A DNA stretch of 37,212 nt from Verrucomicrobiales bacterium (lineage in GTDB: Bacteria; Verrucomicrobiota; Verrucomicrobiia; Limisphaerales; UBA9464): contig SYEM01000239.1 of NCBI GenBank assembly GCA_005801385.1, forward strand, positions 1-37,212, in the 5' to 3' direction. This document shows, piece by piece, positions 23,953 through 34,740 of this stretch; positions within the stretch are counted from its first letter, which is position 1, and every line of letters starts with the position of its first letter. A program made the position numbers and the translations under genes. A model generated the notes under the pieces. The model was not told where the DNA came from and did not search any database. It saw nothing but the letters and a program-made list of their open reading frames with translations.

Positions 23953-26900
23953 ATGCGCTGGATCCGGAGACACGCTTGGTTGAAGGGATTGTGCGGGATC
24001 GCCGGAGCGATGGCAGAAGGTCTCGCCCTGCTGTCGGCCACCGCCGCCGATCCTGGAGACGCGGCTGCCCCCTGGCAGACCACCCTCGAGAAGCGATCCC
24101 AGTGGTGGAGCTTCCAGCCGCTGAGGGATTCCAGGATTCCGGAGAACCCGCCGGGTGACGACACCCCCCATCCAGTCGACCGATTCCTCCAGGCCAGGCT
24201 CCGGAAGGCCGGACTCGGGCCCGCACCCGAAACGGATCGCGCCATGCTCCTGCGTCGGGTGACCTACGTCCTGACCGGTCTCCCACCCACGCCAGAGGAG
24301 ACCGCCGCGTTCCTCGCCGAGGCCGACCCCGAGGCCTACGACCGCGCCGTGGATCGGCTCCTCGATTCGCCCCGGTTCGGCGAACGCTGGGCCCGGCATT
24401 GGATGGACCTCGTCCGCTACTGCGAATCCCACGGCTCCCAAGGCGACCCGGAACTCCCGATGGCCTGGCGCTATCGCGACTACCTGATCCGCGCCTTCAA
24501 CGCCGATGTCCCGTACCCCCAGCTTGTCCGGGAACACATCGCCGGCGATCTGCTGCCGAACCCGCGGATCAATCCCTCTGAGGGCCTCAACGAATCCGCC
24601 ATCGGCCCAGCACACCTCCGGATGGTCGAGCACGGATACGTGCCGGTCGATGCCCTCGACGACTCCGTGAAGGTGGTCGACAACCAGATCGACGTCGTCA
24701 CCAAGACGTTCCTCGGCCTCACGGTCTCCTGCGCCCGGTGTCACGACCACAAGTTCGACCCGATCAGCCAGCGCGACTTCTTCGCCCTCTACGGGATCTT
24801 CGCCTCCTGCCGTCCCGGACAGGTCGTGATCGATGCCCCTCGAGTGCGATCCCGGAATCTCGAAGAGCTGGCCATGCTCAAGGAACGCATCGGCAAGGGC
24901 CTCGACACCGCCTGGCACCGTTCGGCCCGGACCCTTCCCGGGACCCTGCTCGCCCAGGCCGACCGCTCGGCCCGGCTGGCCCGGCTGGACGAGGCGATCC
25001 GACAAACGACCGACGCGATCACGGATACCGAGTCCCGCGTCCGATCCGACTGGGCCCGGGAACGGAAACGTCCGACGCCTTCCGAGGTGCCGGCGCCCTT
25101 GGCACGGTGGACCTTCGAGACGGACCTGCACGATTCGGTCGGCTCGATGAACGGCCGGGCGGAGTCCGGTGCCACGATCCGCAACGGTCGGCTCGTTCTG
25201 AAGACCCCCGACGCGCACGTCGTCACCAGCCCGCTCCCGGTGGAGCTCCGCGAGAAGACGCTGGAAGCCTGGGTCACGCTGGCCGACCTCGATCAGCGTG
25301 GCGGTGGGGCCCTGACGGTCCAGACGCCCGACAGCGACGTCTTCGATTCGATCGTCTTCGGTGAACGGGAACCCGGCCACTGGATCGCCGGCAGCGACTT
25401 CTTCCGCCGCACCGACGATGCCGCCGGGACCCGGGAGACAGCCCGGCCGGACGAGCTGATCCACATGGCGATCGTCTACCGGTCGAACGATTCGATCACC
25501 CGCTACCGCAACGGACAGCCCTATGGCCGGAGCTACACGCGCGGGACTCTGACCCCGTTCGCGGCGCATTCCGGACGCGTCGTGCTCGGACGCCGTCACC
25601 TAGCCCCCGGCGTCACAGCCCTGCGAGGTGAGATCGAGGAGGCCCGCCTCCATTCCCGGGCCCTGGAACCCGTCGAGGTCCTCGCGTCCTACCGGGCGGG
25701 GGTGGAAACCTTGCCCGACGCGGAACTGCTCGCGCGGCTGACCCCCGAGGAACGCACCCGGCTCGAAAGTTTGCGCCGGGACTTGGAGGACCTCCGGTCC
25801 CGTCAGAACTCCCTGGTGGCGGAGATCCCGACGGAGGACCCCTGGATCGCAGCCCTGGGCCGGGCCTCCCAGGAAGAGACCTCCCCCCTGCATGCCTGGG
25901 TGAAACTCGCCCCGTTGCAGGGACAGGCGTTCCGGCAGGGCTGGCTGGACCTCTCCAACCGGTGGTCGTCCGAGCTTGCCGCCCGACGCGTCTTCAATGC
26001 CACGAACCACACGGTGGCCTGGGACCTCACCGGCCCGGACGCCGCCCGCTGGTTCCAGTCGGGCACGTCCACGCCACCGCAGGCCGAACCGGCGGGAGGG
26101 TTCACGGTTGAGCCGACGGGCGAGCGCGTCGTGCGGGGTCTCCAGCCCGCCGGCATCCAGTCGAATCCCCTGACCCGCAAACAGCCCACCGTCGTCACCT
26201 CGCCCCGGTTCAGGGTCGAGACCGACAGCATCAGCCTCCGGGTCCTTGGGGAACACACCTCGGTCCGGCTCGTAGTGGAGAACTATGCGATCGGGGGTGG
26301 CGGACTCTACCCGGCCCAGACTGTGGGACAGGACGAGATGGGCTGGGTCCGGCTCGACACCGCATATCGGAAGGGTTCCTCAGCCTACCTCGAACTGGTC
26401 ACCGCGGAGGACTTCCCGAATCCCGGACTGCGATCAGGGGGTCGCCCCTTCCAGGACGGGCGCGCCCACTTCGGGATCTCGGAGGTCGCATTCCACAACA
26501 GCGGCCAGCCGCCGCGCGAGACGAATCTCCCCATTGCGTTCCTGCTGCGTCGACCCGCCCCGGGTTCCGCCCGCGATCTCGCCGCCTTGTATGGCCGCCT
26601 CCTCGACCAGGCCGTGGAGCACCGGTCGAAGGGAACCCTCGAGCCGGACGAATTCGCGTTCCTCGACGCGTTCGTCCGCCTCGACCTGTTGCCAACCTCG
26701 TCGGCACGGCTTCCCGGAATCGCCCAGACGGTCACCGAGTACCGTCGACTCGAAACGGAGATCCCGGTCCCGCGTCGAGCCCCGGGGGTCCATGAGGCCG
26801 CGGGCTTCGATCAACCGCTCCACATGCGTGGACAGCCCGACAAACCCGGTCCGGTCGTGGCCCGGCGTCACCTCGAGGTCTTCGGGGGGCGCGACTATTC

Positions 26901-27786
26901 GAAATCCGCCCGGAGCGGTCGGCTCGAGCTGGCCGAGGATCTGGCGGATCCCTCCAACCCGCTGGTCAGCCGCGTGATGGTGAACCGCCTATGGCATCAC
27001 GTCTTCGGACGCGGACTCGTGGGGTCCACCGACAATTTCGGGGCGCTCGGCGAACCGCCCACCCACCCCGAACTTCTCGATTTCCTGGCGCGGCGCTTCA
27101 TCGACTGTGGTGGATCCATCAAGGACACCCTCCGTCTCCTCCTGACGTCGCACGCCTTCCGTCAGTCCAGCGTTCCCTCCGACTCGGCCCGGCGGATGGA
27201 TCCCGCCAACGATCTGCTCTCCCATGCACGGGTCCGACGTCTCGAGGCCGAGACGGTCCGGGACGCCATCCTCTCCGTCGCGGGACAGCTCGACCTCCGG
27301 ATGTTCGGTCCCGGGGTGAATGTCTACTACGTCGGAAAAACCGAGGGCGGCGGTCCGTCGGGTCCGTTGGACGGGGATCGACGCCGCAGCGTGTACCAGC
27401 GGATCCGTCGCAACGCCCACAATCCGCTTCTCGAGGCCTTCGATGCCCCCAAGCCGGCCTCGACGCGGGGTCGGCGCGACTCGACCAACGTCCCGGCCCA
27501 GGCCCTGACCCTGCTCAACGATCCGTTCGTGATCGAGATGGCCGCGCGATGGGCCGCCGAGGTCGTCGCCGCCGGGGAACCATGCGAAGTGCGGATCGCC
27601 TCGATGTTCGCCCGGGCGATGGGGCGTCCGATCACCCCCGCCGAAGCCGAGGCCGCCCGGGGGTTCATCGGGGACCTTGCCACCGAACAGGGCGTGTCGG
27701 GCCCCGAGATCGAGACGACTCCTAGGGTCTGGCAGGACTTCGCCCAATCCCTCTTCTGCATGAAGGAATTCATCTATGTCGACTGA
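23953..27786 (+). CDS. PSD1-type exported protein: DUF1549 (CxxCH) - LamG-like - DUF1553
   Basis: The ATG at 23953 gives 1277 residues with a plausible signal peptide ([15 protein letters not shown]...[11 protein letters not shown]). The track start at 23878 adds 25 residues without signal character. The N-terminal DUF1549 region shows [24 protein letters not shown] and [15 protein letters not shown]. It also has one heme-c-like motif, [13 protein letters not shown] (Cys260, Cys263, His264). A laminin-G/concanavalin-like insert covers about 383-575 ([19 protein letters not shown]). The C-terminal DUF1553 (PSD1) domain contains [22 protein letters not shown] and [11 protein letters not shown]. 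The usual extra N-terminal PSCyt1 heme domain is absent. These proteins occur in large numbers in Planctomycetes and Verrucomicrobia, nearly always beside a DUF1501 gene, as here (11-base overlap). A role in polysaccharide use has been proposed, but the biochemistry is unknown. Confidence 0.88.
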   Translation: MRWIRRHAWLKGLCGIAGAMAEGLALLSATAADPGDAAAPWQTTLEKRSQWWSFQPLRDSRIPENPPGDDTPHPVDRFLQARLRKAGLGPAPETDRAMLLRRVTYVLTGLPPTPEETAAFLAEADPEAYDRAVDRLLDSPRFGERWARHWMDLVRYCESHGSQGDPELPMAWRYRDYLIRAFNADVPYPQLVREHIAGDLLPNPRINPSEGLNESAIGPAHLRMVEHGYVPVDALDDSVKVVDNQIDVVTKTFLGLTVSCARCHDHKFDPISQRDFFALYGIFASCRPGQVVIDAPRVRSRNLEELAMLKERIGKGLDTAWHRSARTLPGTLLAQADRSARLARLDEAIRQTTDAITDTESRVRSDWARERKRPTPSEVPAPLARWTFETDLHDSVGSMNGRAESGATIRNGRLVLKTPDAHVVTSPLPVELREKTLEAWVTLADLDQRGGGALTVQTPDSDVFDSIVFGEREPGHWIAGSDFFRRTDDAAGTRETARPDELIHMAIVYRSNDSITRYRNGQPYGRSYTRGTLTPFAAHSGRVVLGRRHLAPGVTALRGEIEEARLHSRALEPVEVLASYRAGVETLPDAELLARLTPEERTRLESLRRDLEDLRSRQNSLVAEIPTEDPWIAALGRASQEETSPLHAWVKLAPLQGQAFRQGWLDLSNRWSSELAARRVFNATNHTVAWDLTGPDAARWFQSGTSTPPQAEPAGGFTVEPTGERVVRGLQPAGIQSNPLTRKQPTVVTSPRFRVETDSISLRVLGEHTSVRLVVENYAIGGGGLYPAQTVGQDEMGWVRLDTAYRKGSSAYLELVTAEDFPNPGLRSGGRPFQDGRAHFGISEVAFHNSGQPPRETNLPIAFLLRRPAPGSARDLAALYGRLLDQAVEHRSKGTLEPDEFAFLDAFVRLDLLPTSSARLPGIAQTVTEYRRLETEIPVPRRAPGVHEAAGFDQPLHMRGQPDKPGPVVARRHLEVFGGRDYSKSARSGRLELAEDLADPSNPLVSRVMVNRLWHHVFGRGLVGSTDNFGALGEPPTHPELLDFLARRFIDCGGSIKDTLRLLLTSHAFRQSSVPSDSARRMDPANDLLSHARVRRLEAETVRDAILSVAGQLDLRMFGPGVNVYYVGKTEGGGPSGPLDGDRRRSVYQRIRRNAHNPLLEAFDAPKPASTRGRRDSTNVPAQALTLLNDPFVIEMAARWAAEVVAAGEPCEVRIASMFARAMGRPITPAEAEAARGFIGDLATEQGVSGPEIETTPRVWQDFAQSLFCMKEFIYVD

Positions 27787-29227
27787 CCGCCCCCCTGGAA
27801 TGGCACCCGGACCCCGGGCCCGGCCGTTGACGCGTCGCGAGATGCTGGCGCGGTGTTCCACAGGATTCGGCATGGTAGCGCTTGCCGGGTTGTCCGGACG
27901 GTCCCTCGCGGCGCCCGGACCGTTCGATCTCCGGCCGCCGCATTTCCGACCGAAGGTGAAGAGCGTGATCTTCTGCTTCATGTCGGGGGGCGTCTCGCAC
28001 GTCGACTCCTTCGATCCCAAGCCAAGGCTCAAGCGGGACCACGGCAAGCCGATGCCGGTCCCGGTGCGGCCGACGATGTTCAACCAGAACGGGAACATCA
28101 TGGCCTCGCCGTGGGAATTTTACCGGCGCGGGCAGTCGGGCCTCCCGGTCAGCGAGCTGTTCCCGCACATCGGATCCTGTGCCGACGACCTCGCTGTGAT
28201 CCGTTCGATGACCAGCACCGGGAACGAGCACGCCCAGGCGAACTACTTCCTCCACACGGGGTTCACGCTCGCCGGGTTTCCGAGCGCCGGGGCGTGGATG
28301 AGCTATGGGCTCGGCAACGAGTCGGACCAGCTCCCAGGCTTCGTGGTCCTGGCCAGCGGCGGGGTTCCACTCGGGGGCATCAACATCTACGGGAACGGCT
28401 TCCTCCCTGCCATCCACCAAGCCTCGCTGATCGATCCGACCCAGAAGGAGGCGCTGACCAACATCACGCCCCGCGAGCCGTCGGCCCTGCAGCGACGTCG
28501 ACTCGACTTCGTCGGGCGTATGGACCGCGATCGCCAGCCTCCCTCCCAGCGCGACGCCCAGGTCGAGGCCGCGATCCAGAACTACGAGATCGCCTTCCGG
28601 ATGCAATCGGCCGTCCCGGATCTCACCGACCTGGGCGGCGAGACCGAGGCCACGAAACGTCTCTACGGCATGGACTCTCCGGTGCGCGAGAAGGCCGAGT
28701 ACGCCCGTCAGTGCCTTCTGGCCCGTCGACTGGTGGAACGCGGGGTCCGCTTCATCGAGCTAACCTGTCTACCCCGGCCGGCAGACCTCGGCCAGATCGG
28801 CAACCCCTGGGACCAGCACGGGGGACTCAAGACCGGGCATACCGAGATGGCGTTCCAGGTCGACCAGCCGATCGCCGGACTCATCCGGGACCTGAAGGCC
28901 CGGGGACTCTTCGAGCAGACGCTGATCGTCTGGGCGGGCGAGTTTGGCCGGACCCCCTTCGCGCAGGCCGCCGACGGACGCGACCACAATCCCTTCGGCT
29001 TCAGTGTCTGGCTCGCCGGCGGCGGCGTGCGCGGCGGAGTGGTCCATGGCTCCACCGACGATCTCGGCTACCACGCGGTCCAGGACGTCTGCAGCGTCTA
29101 CGACCTCTGGGCCACCGTGCTGCATCTTGCCGGCATGGATCACGAACGGCTGACGTACCGGTTCGGGGGCCGCGATTTCCGCCTGACCGACGTCCACGGC
29201 GAGGTCATCCGGCCCATCCTGTCGTGA
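27776..29227 (+). CDS. DUF1501 family protein (alkaline-phosphatase/sulfatase-like fold) with Tat leader
   Basis: The 483-residue protein begins with a twin-arginine leader, [30 protein letters not shown] (Arg20-Arg21). It is probably folded before export by the Tat system encoded at the left of the window. The DUF1501 hallmarks are [62 protein letters not shown] and [10 protein letters not shown]...GRDHNP. The last two supply Asp/His residues that resemble metal ligands of the alkaline phosphatase/sulfatase superfamily. The substrate is unknown. Its start overlaps the PSD1 gene end by 11 bases, so the two are coupled and likely work together in the periplasm. Confidence 0.9.
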   Translation: MSTDRPPGMAPGPRARPLTRREMLARCSTGFGMVALAGLSGRSLAAPGPFDLRPPHFRPKVKSVIFCFMSGGVSHVDSFDPKPRLKRDHGKPMPVPVRPTMFNQNGNIMASPWEFYRRGQSGLPVSELFPHIGSCADDLAVIRSMTSTGNEHAQANYFLHTGFTLAGFPSAGAWMSYGLGNESDQLPGFVVLASGGVPLGGINIYGNGFLPAIHQASLIDPTQKEALTNITPREPSALQRRRLDFVGRMDRDRQPPSQRDAQVEAAIQNYEIAFRMQSAVPDLTDLGGETEATKRLYGMDSPVREKAEYARQCLLARRLVERGVRFIELTCLPRPADLGQIGNPWDQHGGLKTGHTEMAFQVDQPIAGLIRDLKARGLFEQTLIVWAGEFGRTPFAQAADGRDHNPFGFSVWLAGGGVRGGVVHGSTDDLGYHAVQDVCSVYDLWATVLHLAGMDHERLTYRFGGRDFRLTDVHGEVIRPILS

Positions 29228-29278
29228 TCGTGACACGCAGGTCGCGACAGCGCCGGCCGCCCCCGCTACGGTGTCCGC

Positions 29279-30406
29279 GTGTTGCCTGATGTCCGAAGCC
29301 AGACCCGGGAATCCCTCCTGACCCTGTTCCAGGGATGGAACGAGCCGACCTACCGGCTCGACCAGCTGCTGGGCTGGCTCTACGCCCGGAGGGCAGCCTC
29401 GTGGGAGGAGATGTCGAATCTTCCGAAGGGCCTACGCCAACGGCTGGCCGAGACATTCCGACTCGCCCTGCCGGAGCCGTTGAGGGTTCAGGGCGCACAG
29501 GACACGACCCGGAAATTCCTATGGAAGCTGGGTGACGGGAGCCTGATCGAGAGCGTGCTCATCCCGGCCAATCCGGCCCTCTACGGGGAACGCAGCGATC
29601 GCCACACCCTGTGCATCTCGACGCAGGTCGGCTGCGCCTATGGCTGCCGGTTCTGCGCGAGCGGACTCGACGGGTGGAAGCGGAACCTGGAGCCCCACGA
29701 GATCCTGGGCCAGGTCCTGGCCGTGGAGCGGTGGCAGTCGGCCCAGCCGCGGGACCCCGCCGCCGGACCCGCGCCGGAACGCTGGGTGGGCAACATTGTC
29801 GTGATGGGCATGGGCGAGCCGATGGCCAACTACCCCCATCTCATGGCCGCGCTCCGCACGCTCAATGCGCCGTGGGGCGGCAACATCGGGGCCCGCAAGA
29901 TCACGATCTCCACCAGCGGCGTGGTCCCGGGCATCCGGAGCCTCGCCGACGATCCCCTGCAGTTCCGGCTCGCGATCTCCCTCCACGGAGCCACCGACGC
30001 CGTCCGGGGACAGATCATGCCGGTGAACCGGAAGTACCCGTTGGCGGAGCTGACCGCCGCCTGCGAACACTACGTCGCACAGAAGGGGAAGATGATCACG
30101 CTGGAGTACATCCTGATCGACGGCATCAACGCGGGCCTCGACCAGGCGGCTCCGCTCGCCCGCCTCGCCCAGAGGCTCCACGCCAAGGTCAACCTCATCC
30201 CGTACAACCGGGTGGAGGGACTGCCTTGGAACCGTCCGTCGGAATCCGACTGCCAGGCGTTTGCCCAGGCGCTGGAATCCCAGCGGGTCACGGCGACCCT
30301 GCGTCTCGAGAAGGGACACGACATCGATGCAGCCTGCGGACAACTCCGCCTTCGGACGGAACGGGAACTTGCCTCGGACCCGGCAACCCCCACTCTCGCC
30401 GCCTGA
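29279..30406 (+). CDS. rlmN: 23S rRNA (adenine2503-C2)-methyltransferase RlmN
   Basis: This radical-SAM enzyme methylates C2 of A2503 in 23S rRNA and, in some bacteria, A37 of certain tRNAs. The 375-residue product has the N-terminal helical domain (YRLDQLLGWLYARRAASWEEMSNLPKGLR). Its radical-SAM cluster motif is GCAYGCRFCASG (Cys119, Cys123, Cys126). It also has MGMGEPMANY, ISTSGVVPGI, SLHGATD and the C-terminal DIDAACGQL carrying the catalytic methyl-accepting Cys. The start is GTG at 29279, with TTG directly after; no ATG fits better. It lies 51 bases after the DUF1501 gene and 27 bases before hisH. Confidence 0.96.
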   Translation: MLPDVRSQTRESLLTLFQGWNEPTYRLDQLLGWLYARRAASWEEMSNLPKGLRQRLAETFRLALPEPLRVQGAQDTTRKFLWKLGDGSLIESVLIPANPALYGERSDRHTLCISTQVGCAYGCRFCASGLDGWKRNLEPHEILGQVLAVERWQSAQPRDPAAGPAPERWVGNIVVMGMGEPMANYPHLMAALRTLNAPWGGNIGARKITISTSGVVPGIRSLADDPLQFRLAISLHGATDAVRGQIMPVNRKYPLAELTAACEHYVAQKGKMITLEYILIDGINAGLDQAAPLARLAQRLHAKVNLIPYNRVEGLPWNRPSESDCQAFAQALESQRVTATLRLEKGHDIDAACGQLRLRTERELASDPATPTLAA

Positions 30407-30433
30407 TCGCGGGAACCCACGACCCGTCCCTCC

Positions 30434-31063
30434 ATGCTCGCCCTCCTCGACTACGGTGCCGGGAACATCCGGAGCGTCGAAAAAGCCCTGCACGCCGCCG
30501 GGGCCGACGTGCTTCGGACCGGTTCGGTTTCCGACCTCGCCAACGCGCGGGGGCTCGTGTTGCCGGGCGTGGGTGCGTTCGACGACTGCCTGAACGCTCT
30601 GCACCGGCAGGAACTGGATGCGGCGGTCCGCGACTGGATCGGCAGGGGCCGGCCGTTCCTCGGCATCTGTGTGGGCTACCAGGCGCTGTTCGAGCGGAGC
30701 GAGGAGTTCCAGTCGTGCGCCCGTGGACTCGGTATCTTCAAGGGACCGGTGGTCCGGTTCCAGCCCACCGCGACGGAGCCCCATCTGAAGATTCCGCAGA
30801 TCGGATGGAATGAGGTGGAAGTCACCCAGGAGAACTGCCCGCTGTTCGCCGGCATCCCCCAGCGCAGCCATTTCTACTTCGTCCACAGCTACCACCCGCA
30901 GCCGGCCGACCCGTCGATCGTGGCCGGTTGGACCGACTACGGACATCGCTTCGCCTCGGCGGTGCGTCGGGATCACGTCTGGGCCACGCAGTTCCATCCG
31001 GAGAAGAGCCAGCAGGTCGGGCTCCGGCTGCTGCGCAACTTCGTCGAGTTCACCCGGCGCTGA
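30434..31063 (+). CDS. hisH: Imidazole glycerol phosphate synthase, glutamine amidotransferase subunit HisH
   Basis: HisH releases ammonia from glutamine and passes it to HisF for the fifth step of histidine synthesis. The 209-residue product has LLDYGAGNIRSVEKAL at the N-terminus, LPGVGAFDDC, the nucleophile motif GICVGYQALF (Cys79), and the catalytic His188 and Glu190 in TQFHPEKSQ. YFVHSYH is typical of HisH rather than other amidotransferases. The usual GICLGMQ is slightly altered. It stands apart from hisF, hisA and the other his genes in this window. It may share a transcript with rlmN (27-base gap). Confidence 0.95.
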   Translation: MLALLDYGAGNIRSVEKALHAAGADVLRTGSVSDLANARGLVLPGVGAFDDCLNALHRQELDAAVRDWIGRGRPFLGICVGYQALFERSEEFQSCARGLGIFKGPVVRFQPTATEPHLKIPQIGWNEVEVTQENCPLFAGIPQRSHFYFVHSYHPQPADPSIVAGWTDYGHRFASAVRRDHVWATQFHPEKSQQVGLRLLRNFVEFTRR

Positions 31064-31132
31064 GACGGGGTGGTCACGCGCTCCAGGCATCCATCGGACC
31101 GCGACCGGTCCATAGCGCTGGGACGCCGCCCC

Positions 31133-31161
31133 TTGGCGGACCCCCATGGCGTCTCTAGGTT
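31133..31161 (+). promoter_or_regulatory. Candidate promoter for the subtilase gene
   Basis: TTGGCG (31133-31138), a 17-base spacer and TAGGTT (31156-31161) lie 24 bases upstream of the ATG at 31186. The match to a sigma-70-type promoter is moderate. It resembles TTGACG-17-TAGCGT upstream of tRNA-His. Confidence 0.35.
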
Positions 31162-31185
31162 CCGCCCGGTTCCAATCCCAACTTC

Positions 31186-34100
31186 ATGGCTCGCCCTCTC
31201 GCTTTCCTCCTCCTTCTGGTGCTCCTGGGTCTTGCCCAGGAATGCCGGGGCGGACCCAAGCTGGGGCAGCAACCCATGCGACAGTTCCTCGTCCTGAGGG
31301 AACCCGCACTCGCGGTCCTGGACCCGGCGGACGTCCGGGCCGGGGTTGAGGCCCCGTTCGATCCGGAACGGCGGCGGCGCCTCCAGGCCGAGCAGGACCG
31401 CGTCGCCAAGGCGGTCGAGGCCCTGGGCGGAAACGTCGTCCTCCGGTTGGAGACCCTGGTGAACGCCCTGGTCGTGGACCTGTCCCCTGAGGGAGTGTCG
31501 CAGGCCTCGGGTCTCCCGGAGGTCCGGGGCCTCTTCCCGGACCGACCCATGCGTCGAACCCTGACCTCGAGCGTGCCCTGGATCGGGGCCCAGGCGGCCT
31601 GGTCGCTGAGCTCGGGACCCTGGACCGGGCGCGGGGCCCGGATCGCGATCGTCGATTCAGGCATCGACTACACCCACGCCACCTTCGGTGGAACCGGGAC
31701 CTCTGCCGCCTATGCGGCCAATGATCCGACCCGCATCGAGCCGGGGACCTTCCCGACACCCCGGGTGCTTGGAGGAACGGATTTCGTGGGCGACGATTTT
31801 GATTCGGAGGGGATCGAGGGCTCGGCCGTCCCCAACCCCGACCCGGATCCGCTGGATCCTGCCGAGAGCGGGCATGGGACCCATGTGGCGGGCATCGCCG
31901 CCGGAGGCGGGGTTCTGACCGAGGGCGCGGCATTCCGAGGGCCCTACACCTCCGCCTTGGACGTCTCCCAATTCCAGGTCGGTCCCGGAGTGGCTCCCGA
32001 GGCCGGGCTCTTTGCCTACAAGGTCTTCGGACGGGCCGGCAGCACCACGACCTCCCTCATCCTCCGGGCCCTGGAGCACTGCGTGGATCCCAACCTCGAT
32101 GGCAGCACTGTCGACCGGATGGACGTGGTCAACCTGTCGCTCGCGATCCCGTTCGGCGACGCGGACCCGGCCGGACCCGAGGCCACTGCGATCCGAACGC
32201 TGCTGGGCCGGGGGGTCCTCGTGGTGGCGGCCGCGGGGAACACCGGGGACGCCCGATACAGCGTGGGAACTCCGGGCAGCATCACCGAGACGATCTGTGT
32301 TGCTAACACCACCGACACCGACGCCTCGCAAGGCGCGATCCGGATCACCGCTCCCGCGGCGGTGGCCGGTCTCTATGCCGCAGTGGAAGGGGATTTCACA
32401 GCCCCGCTCGGCCGGGTCGGGCCCATCCGCGCGCAAGTCGTCGCCACCTCACCGGCCGACGCCTGTGACACCCTGCGGAACATGGCCGCCCTCCAGGGCA
32501 AGATCGCCCTGATCGACCGAGGCACGTGCCTGTTCGTCGACAAGATCCGGGCCGCCCAGAATGCCGGGGCGATCGGGGTCATCCTGGTCAACCACGTCGA
32601 CGGACCTCCGTTCCCAATGGGGGCCGACGGCAACACCGCGGACATCCGGATCCCGGGAGTGATGATCTCCATGGCGGACGGGGATCGGCTCCGTCGTGAA
32701 CTCGGCCGTGGCCTCACCGCAACCCTGGGAGCCTCGGAGTCGGTGAGCGGTCCGACAGCTCCCGACCGGATCCACGAGACCTCCGCGCGGGGACCTGGCC
32801 TCGGCAACCAGAGCCTGAAGCCCGACATCACAGCTCCCGGCACCGCGATCACTTCGGCGCGCGCCGGGAGCGGATCCGGGTTGCGATCGCTGACGGGGAC
32901 CTCGATGGCCGCACCCCACGTGGCCGGCGCCCTCGCCCTGCTCCGCCAGGCCCGACCCACCTGGAGCGCAGAGACCCTGAAGGCGGTGCTCCTGAACACC
33001 GCCCGACCGGTCACCGATGAGTCCGGAGCGCCCGGTCTCCAGAGCCGGATCGGGAGTGGTCGGGTCCAGGTCGACGACGCCCTGCGCACCCTCGTGATCC
33101 TCCAGGCAGCGGACGATCCGGGCGCGGTCTCCCTGTCCCTGGGCCATCTGGAGGGCACGGGATCGGTCGGCACGAATCGGACCCTGTCGGTCCTCAACCG
33201 GGTGGCGTTGCCCGTCACCGTGGACCTCACCGCGGTCCACGCTCCCGTCCCGGGACTCCGTCTCACCCTGCAACCCAAGACCGTGACAGTGCCTGCCCGT
33301 GCCTCAGCCAGCGTAGAGGTCCACCTCGACCTCGACCTCGCCGCCTTTGCCGGGACACGCGCATCCAACGATCCGGGGACGGCCTCACGGCTTCCCTTGG
33401 AGGCCAGCGGGAGCATCACAGTCACGGGTGGGCCCCTGCCGCTGCACCTGCCGTGGCATCTGACGGCCCGCGCCATCGCCACCCACCAGGCCACAGCCAG
33501 CAGGATCGGGTTGCCGCACAGCGGGGTCGTGGAGGTGCCGATCCCGACCCGTGGCCGTTCGGCCCATCCGCGCCCCCGGGTCGCCGCGTTCCAGCTCGAC
33601 CATTTCAATCCCGGCGGCACCTCCGGCTCCGACAACGACCTTGTCGCCGCGGGTTTCGCCAGTGACCTTCACACGATCCCGAGTCCAGAACAGTCGCGCC
33701 TGTACTTCGGGGTGGCGACTCGGAGGCCCTGGACCACCCCCCAGTATGAGCGCATCGCGGTCGAGGTGCGGATCGACACCGATGGAGACCAGCACGCGGA
33801 CGTACTCCTGATCAACTCGAACCGGGCGACGTTCGACGCGGGTGGATTCGTGCCGGACCTCGCGGATGACACCTTCGTGACGCTGGCGTTGAGACTGGGA
33901 CCCTTCGGCAACTCCTTCCTTGGGGCGGAACCCCTTGACGCCCTGGGCTCGGATCCGGAGTGGGGCGATCCGTTCCACAGCCGGGTGCTGGTCCACTCGG
34001 TGGCCCTCTCGGCACTGGGTCTTCCCGTGGGGCGGACCCGGATCGCCTACCAGGTCGCGGTCATCGGAAGCCCCGGAAGCCCGGTCAGCGAGAGCCGCTG

Positions 34101-34674
34101 GATCCCGGTGGACCTCGCCCAGCGGGTGGTGGATCCGACCCTCCATGGCCTCGGGGGCACGCCATGGTCCGACGAGGGACGCGGACCCCGGATACGGGTG
34201 GATCCCGCCGCCGCCCGGGCTGCGGGATTCTCGGCGACCCGTCCGCTGCGCCTCCTGATGCTGCATGCGCAGGGCAGGACCGATCTGCAGGTGGAGACGG
34301 TGACGCTCGATCTGGAGCGGGAGGATGTCGACGGAGACGGACTGCCGGACCTCTGGGAACTGGAGGGGCTCGGAGACCTCGCGGGTGGCGCGCTGGACGA
34401 CCCGGATCGGGATGGGCGCTCCAACGCCCAGGAACTCGCCGCGGGAACTCCACCCCTGGACGTGAGGCTGCTGCCGCCGTCGTCAGGGAACGGAACCCTC
34501 CGCTGGATCGGGCCGGTGGAGAGGACCTACTCCCTGGAGCGGACGACGGATTGGGCCATGCCATTCCGCCCAGTGGTCACCGGGATTCTTGGGAAAGCCG
34601 GAACCAACTCGGTGACGGATCCCAATCCTCCGGACACTGGCTTGTCCCGGTTCTACCGGATCCGCGCCGAGTGA
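31186..34674 (+). CDS. Secreted subtilisin-family (S8) serine protease with PA insert
   Basis: The 1162-residue protein has a signal peptide (MARPLAFLLLLVLLGLAQEC) and an I9-like propeptide (about 31-130; QFLVLREPA...NALVVDLSPEGV). The S8 catalytic domain has the triad Asp157 (AIVDSGIDYTH), His230 (SGHGTHVAGI) and Ser573 (LTGTSMAAPHVAG), with oxyanion Asn352 in VVAAAGNTGD. A PA (protease-associated) domain is inserted at about 380-520 (GKIALIDRGTCLFVDKIRAAQNAGAIGVILVNH). After the protease come beta-rich domains, a thrombospondin-3-like calcium hinge (DVDGDGLPDLWELEGL) and a tail ending LSRFYRIRAE. It is likely an extracellular or surface protease matured by propeptide removal. It is monocistronic by appearance, with a candidate promoter just upstream. 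Confidence 0.92.
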   Translation: MARPLAFLLLLVLLGLAQECRGGPKLGQQPMRQFLVLREPALAVLDPADVRAGVEAPFDPERRRRLQAEQDRVAKAVEALGGNVVLRLETLVNALVVDLSPEGVSQASGLPEVRGLFPDRPMRRTLTSSVPWIGAQAAWSLSSGPWTGRGARIAIVDSGIDYTHATFGGTGTSAAYAANDPTRIEPGTFPTPRVLGGTDFVGDDFDSEGIEGSAVPNPDPDPLDPAESGHGTHVAGIAAGGGVLTEGAAFRGPYTSALDVSQFQVGPGVAPEAGLFAYKVFGRAGSTTTSLILRALEHCVDPNLDGSTVDRMDVVNLSLAIPFGDADPAGPEATAIRTLLGRGVLVVAAAGNTGDARYSVGTPGSITETICVANTTDTDASQGAIRITAPAAVAGLYAAVEGDFTAPLGRVGPIRAQVVATSPADACDTLRNMAALQGKIALIDRGTCLFVDKIRAAQNAGAIGVILVNHVDGPPFPMGADGNTADIRIPGVMISMADGDRLRRELGRGLTATLGASESVSGPTAPDRIHETSARGPGLGNQSLKPDITAPGTAITSARAGSGSGLRSLTGTSMAAPHVAGALALLRQARPTWSAETLKAVLLNTARPVTDESGAPGLQSRIGSGRVQVDDALRTLVILQAADDPGAVSLSLGHLEGTGSVGTNRTLSVLNRVALPVTVDLTAVHAPVPGLRLTLQPKTVTVPARASASVEVHLDLDLAAFAGTRASNDPGTASRLPLEASGSITVTGGPLPLHLPWHLTARAIATHQATASRIGLPHSGVVEVPIPTRGRSAHPRPRVAAFQLDHFNPGGTSGSDNDLVAAGFASDLHTIPSPEQSRLYFGVATRRPWTTPQYERIAVEVRIDTDGDQHADVLLINSNRATFDAGGFVPDLADDTFVTLALRLGPFGNSFLGAEPLDALGSDPEWGDPFHSRVLVHSVALSALGLPVGRTRIAYQVAVIGSPGSPVSESRWIPVDLAQRVVDPTLHGLGGTPWSDEGRGPRIRVDPAAARAAGFSATRPLRLLMLHAQGRTDLQVETVTLDLEREDVDGDGLPDLWELEGLGDLAGGALDDPDRDGRSNAQELAAGTPPLDVRLLPPSSGNGTLRWIGPVERTYSLERTTDWAMPFRPVVTGILGKAGTNSVTDPNPPDTGLSRFYRIRAE

Positions 34675-34740
34675 CCGGACCCGCGATCGGGACGTCTTCG
34701 ACCTTTTCTCGTACCGGCGGGAGACCCATTCTGGAGGGAC

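Noticed and set aside
23890-25599. 569-aa minus-strand ORF and other long ORFs inside the PSD1 gene
   Set aside because: They are antisense shadows of the GC-rich PSD1 gene, with no family resemblance and a composition typical of complementary-strand reading.
29519-31147. 542-aa minus-strand ORF
   Set aside because: It is antisense to rlmN and hisH, both certain.
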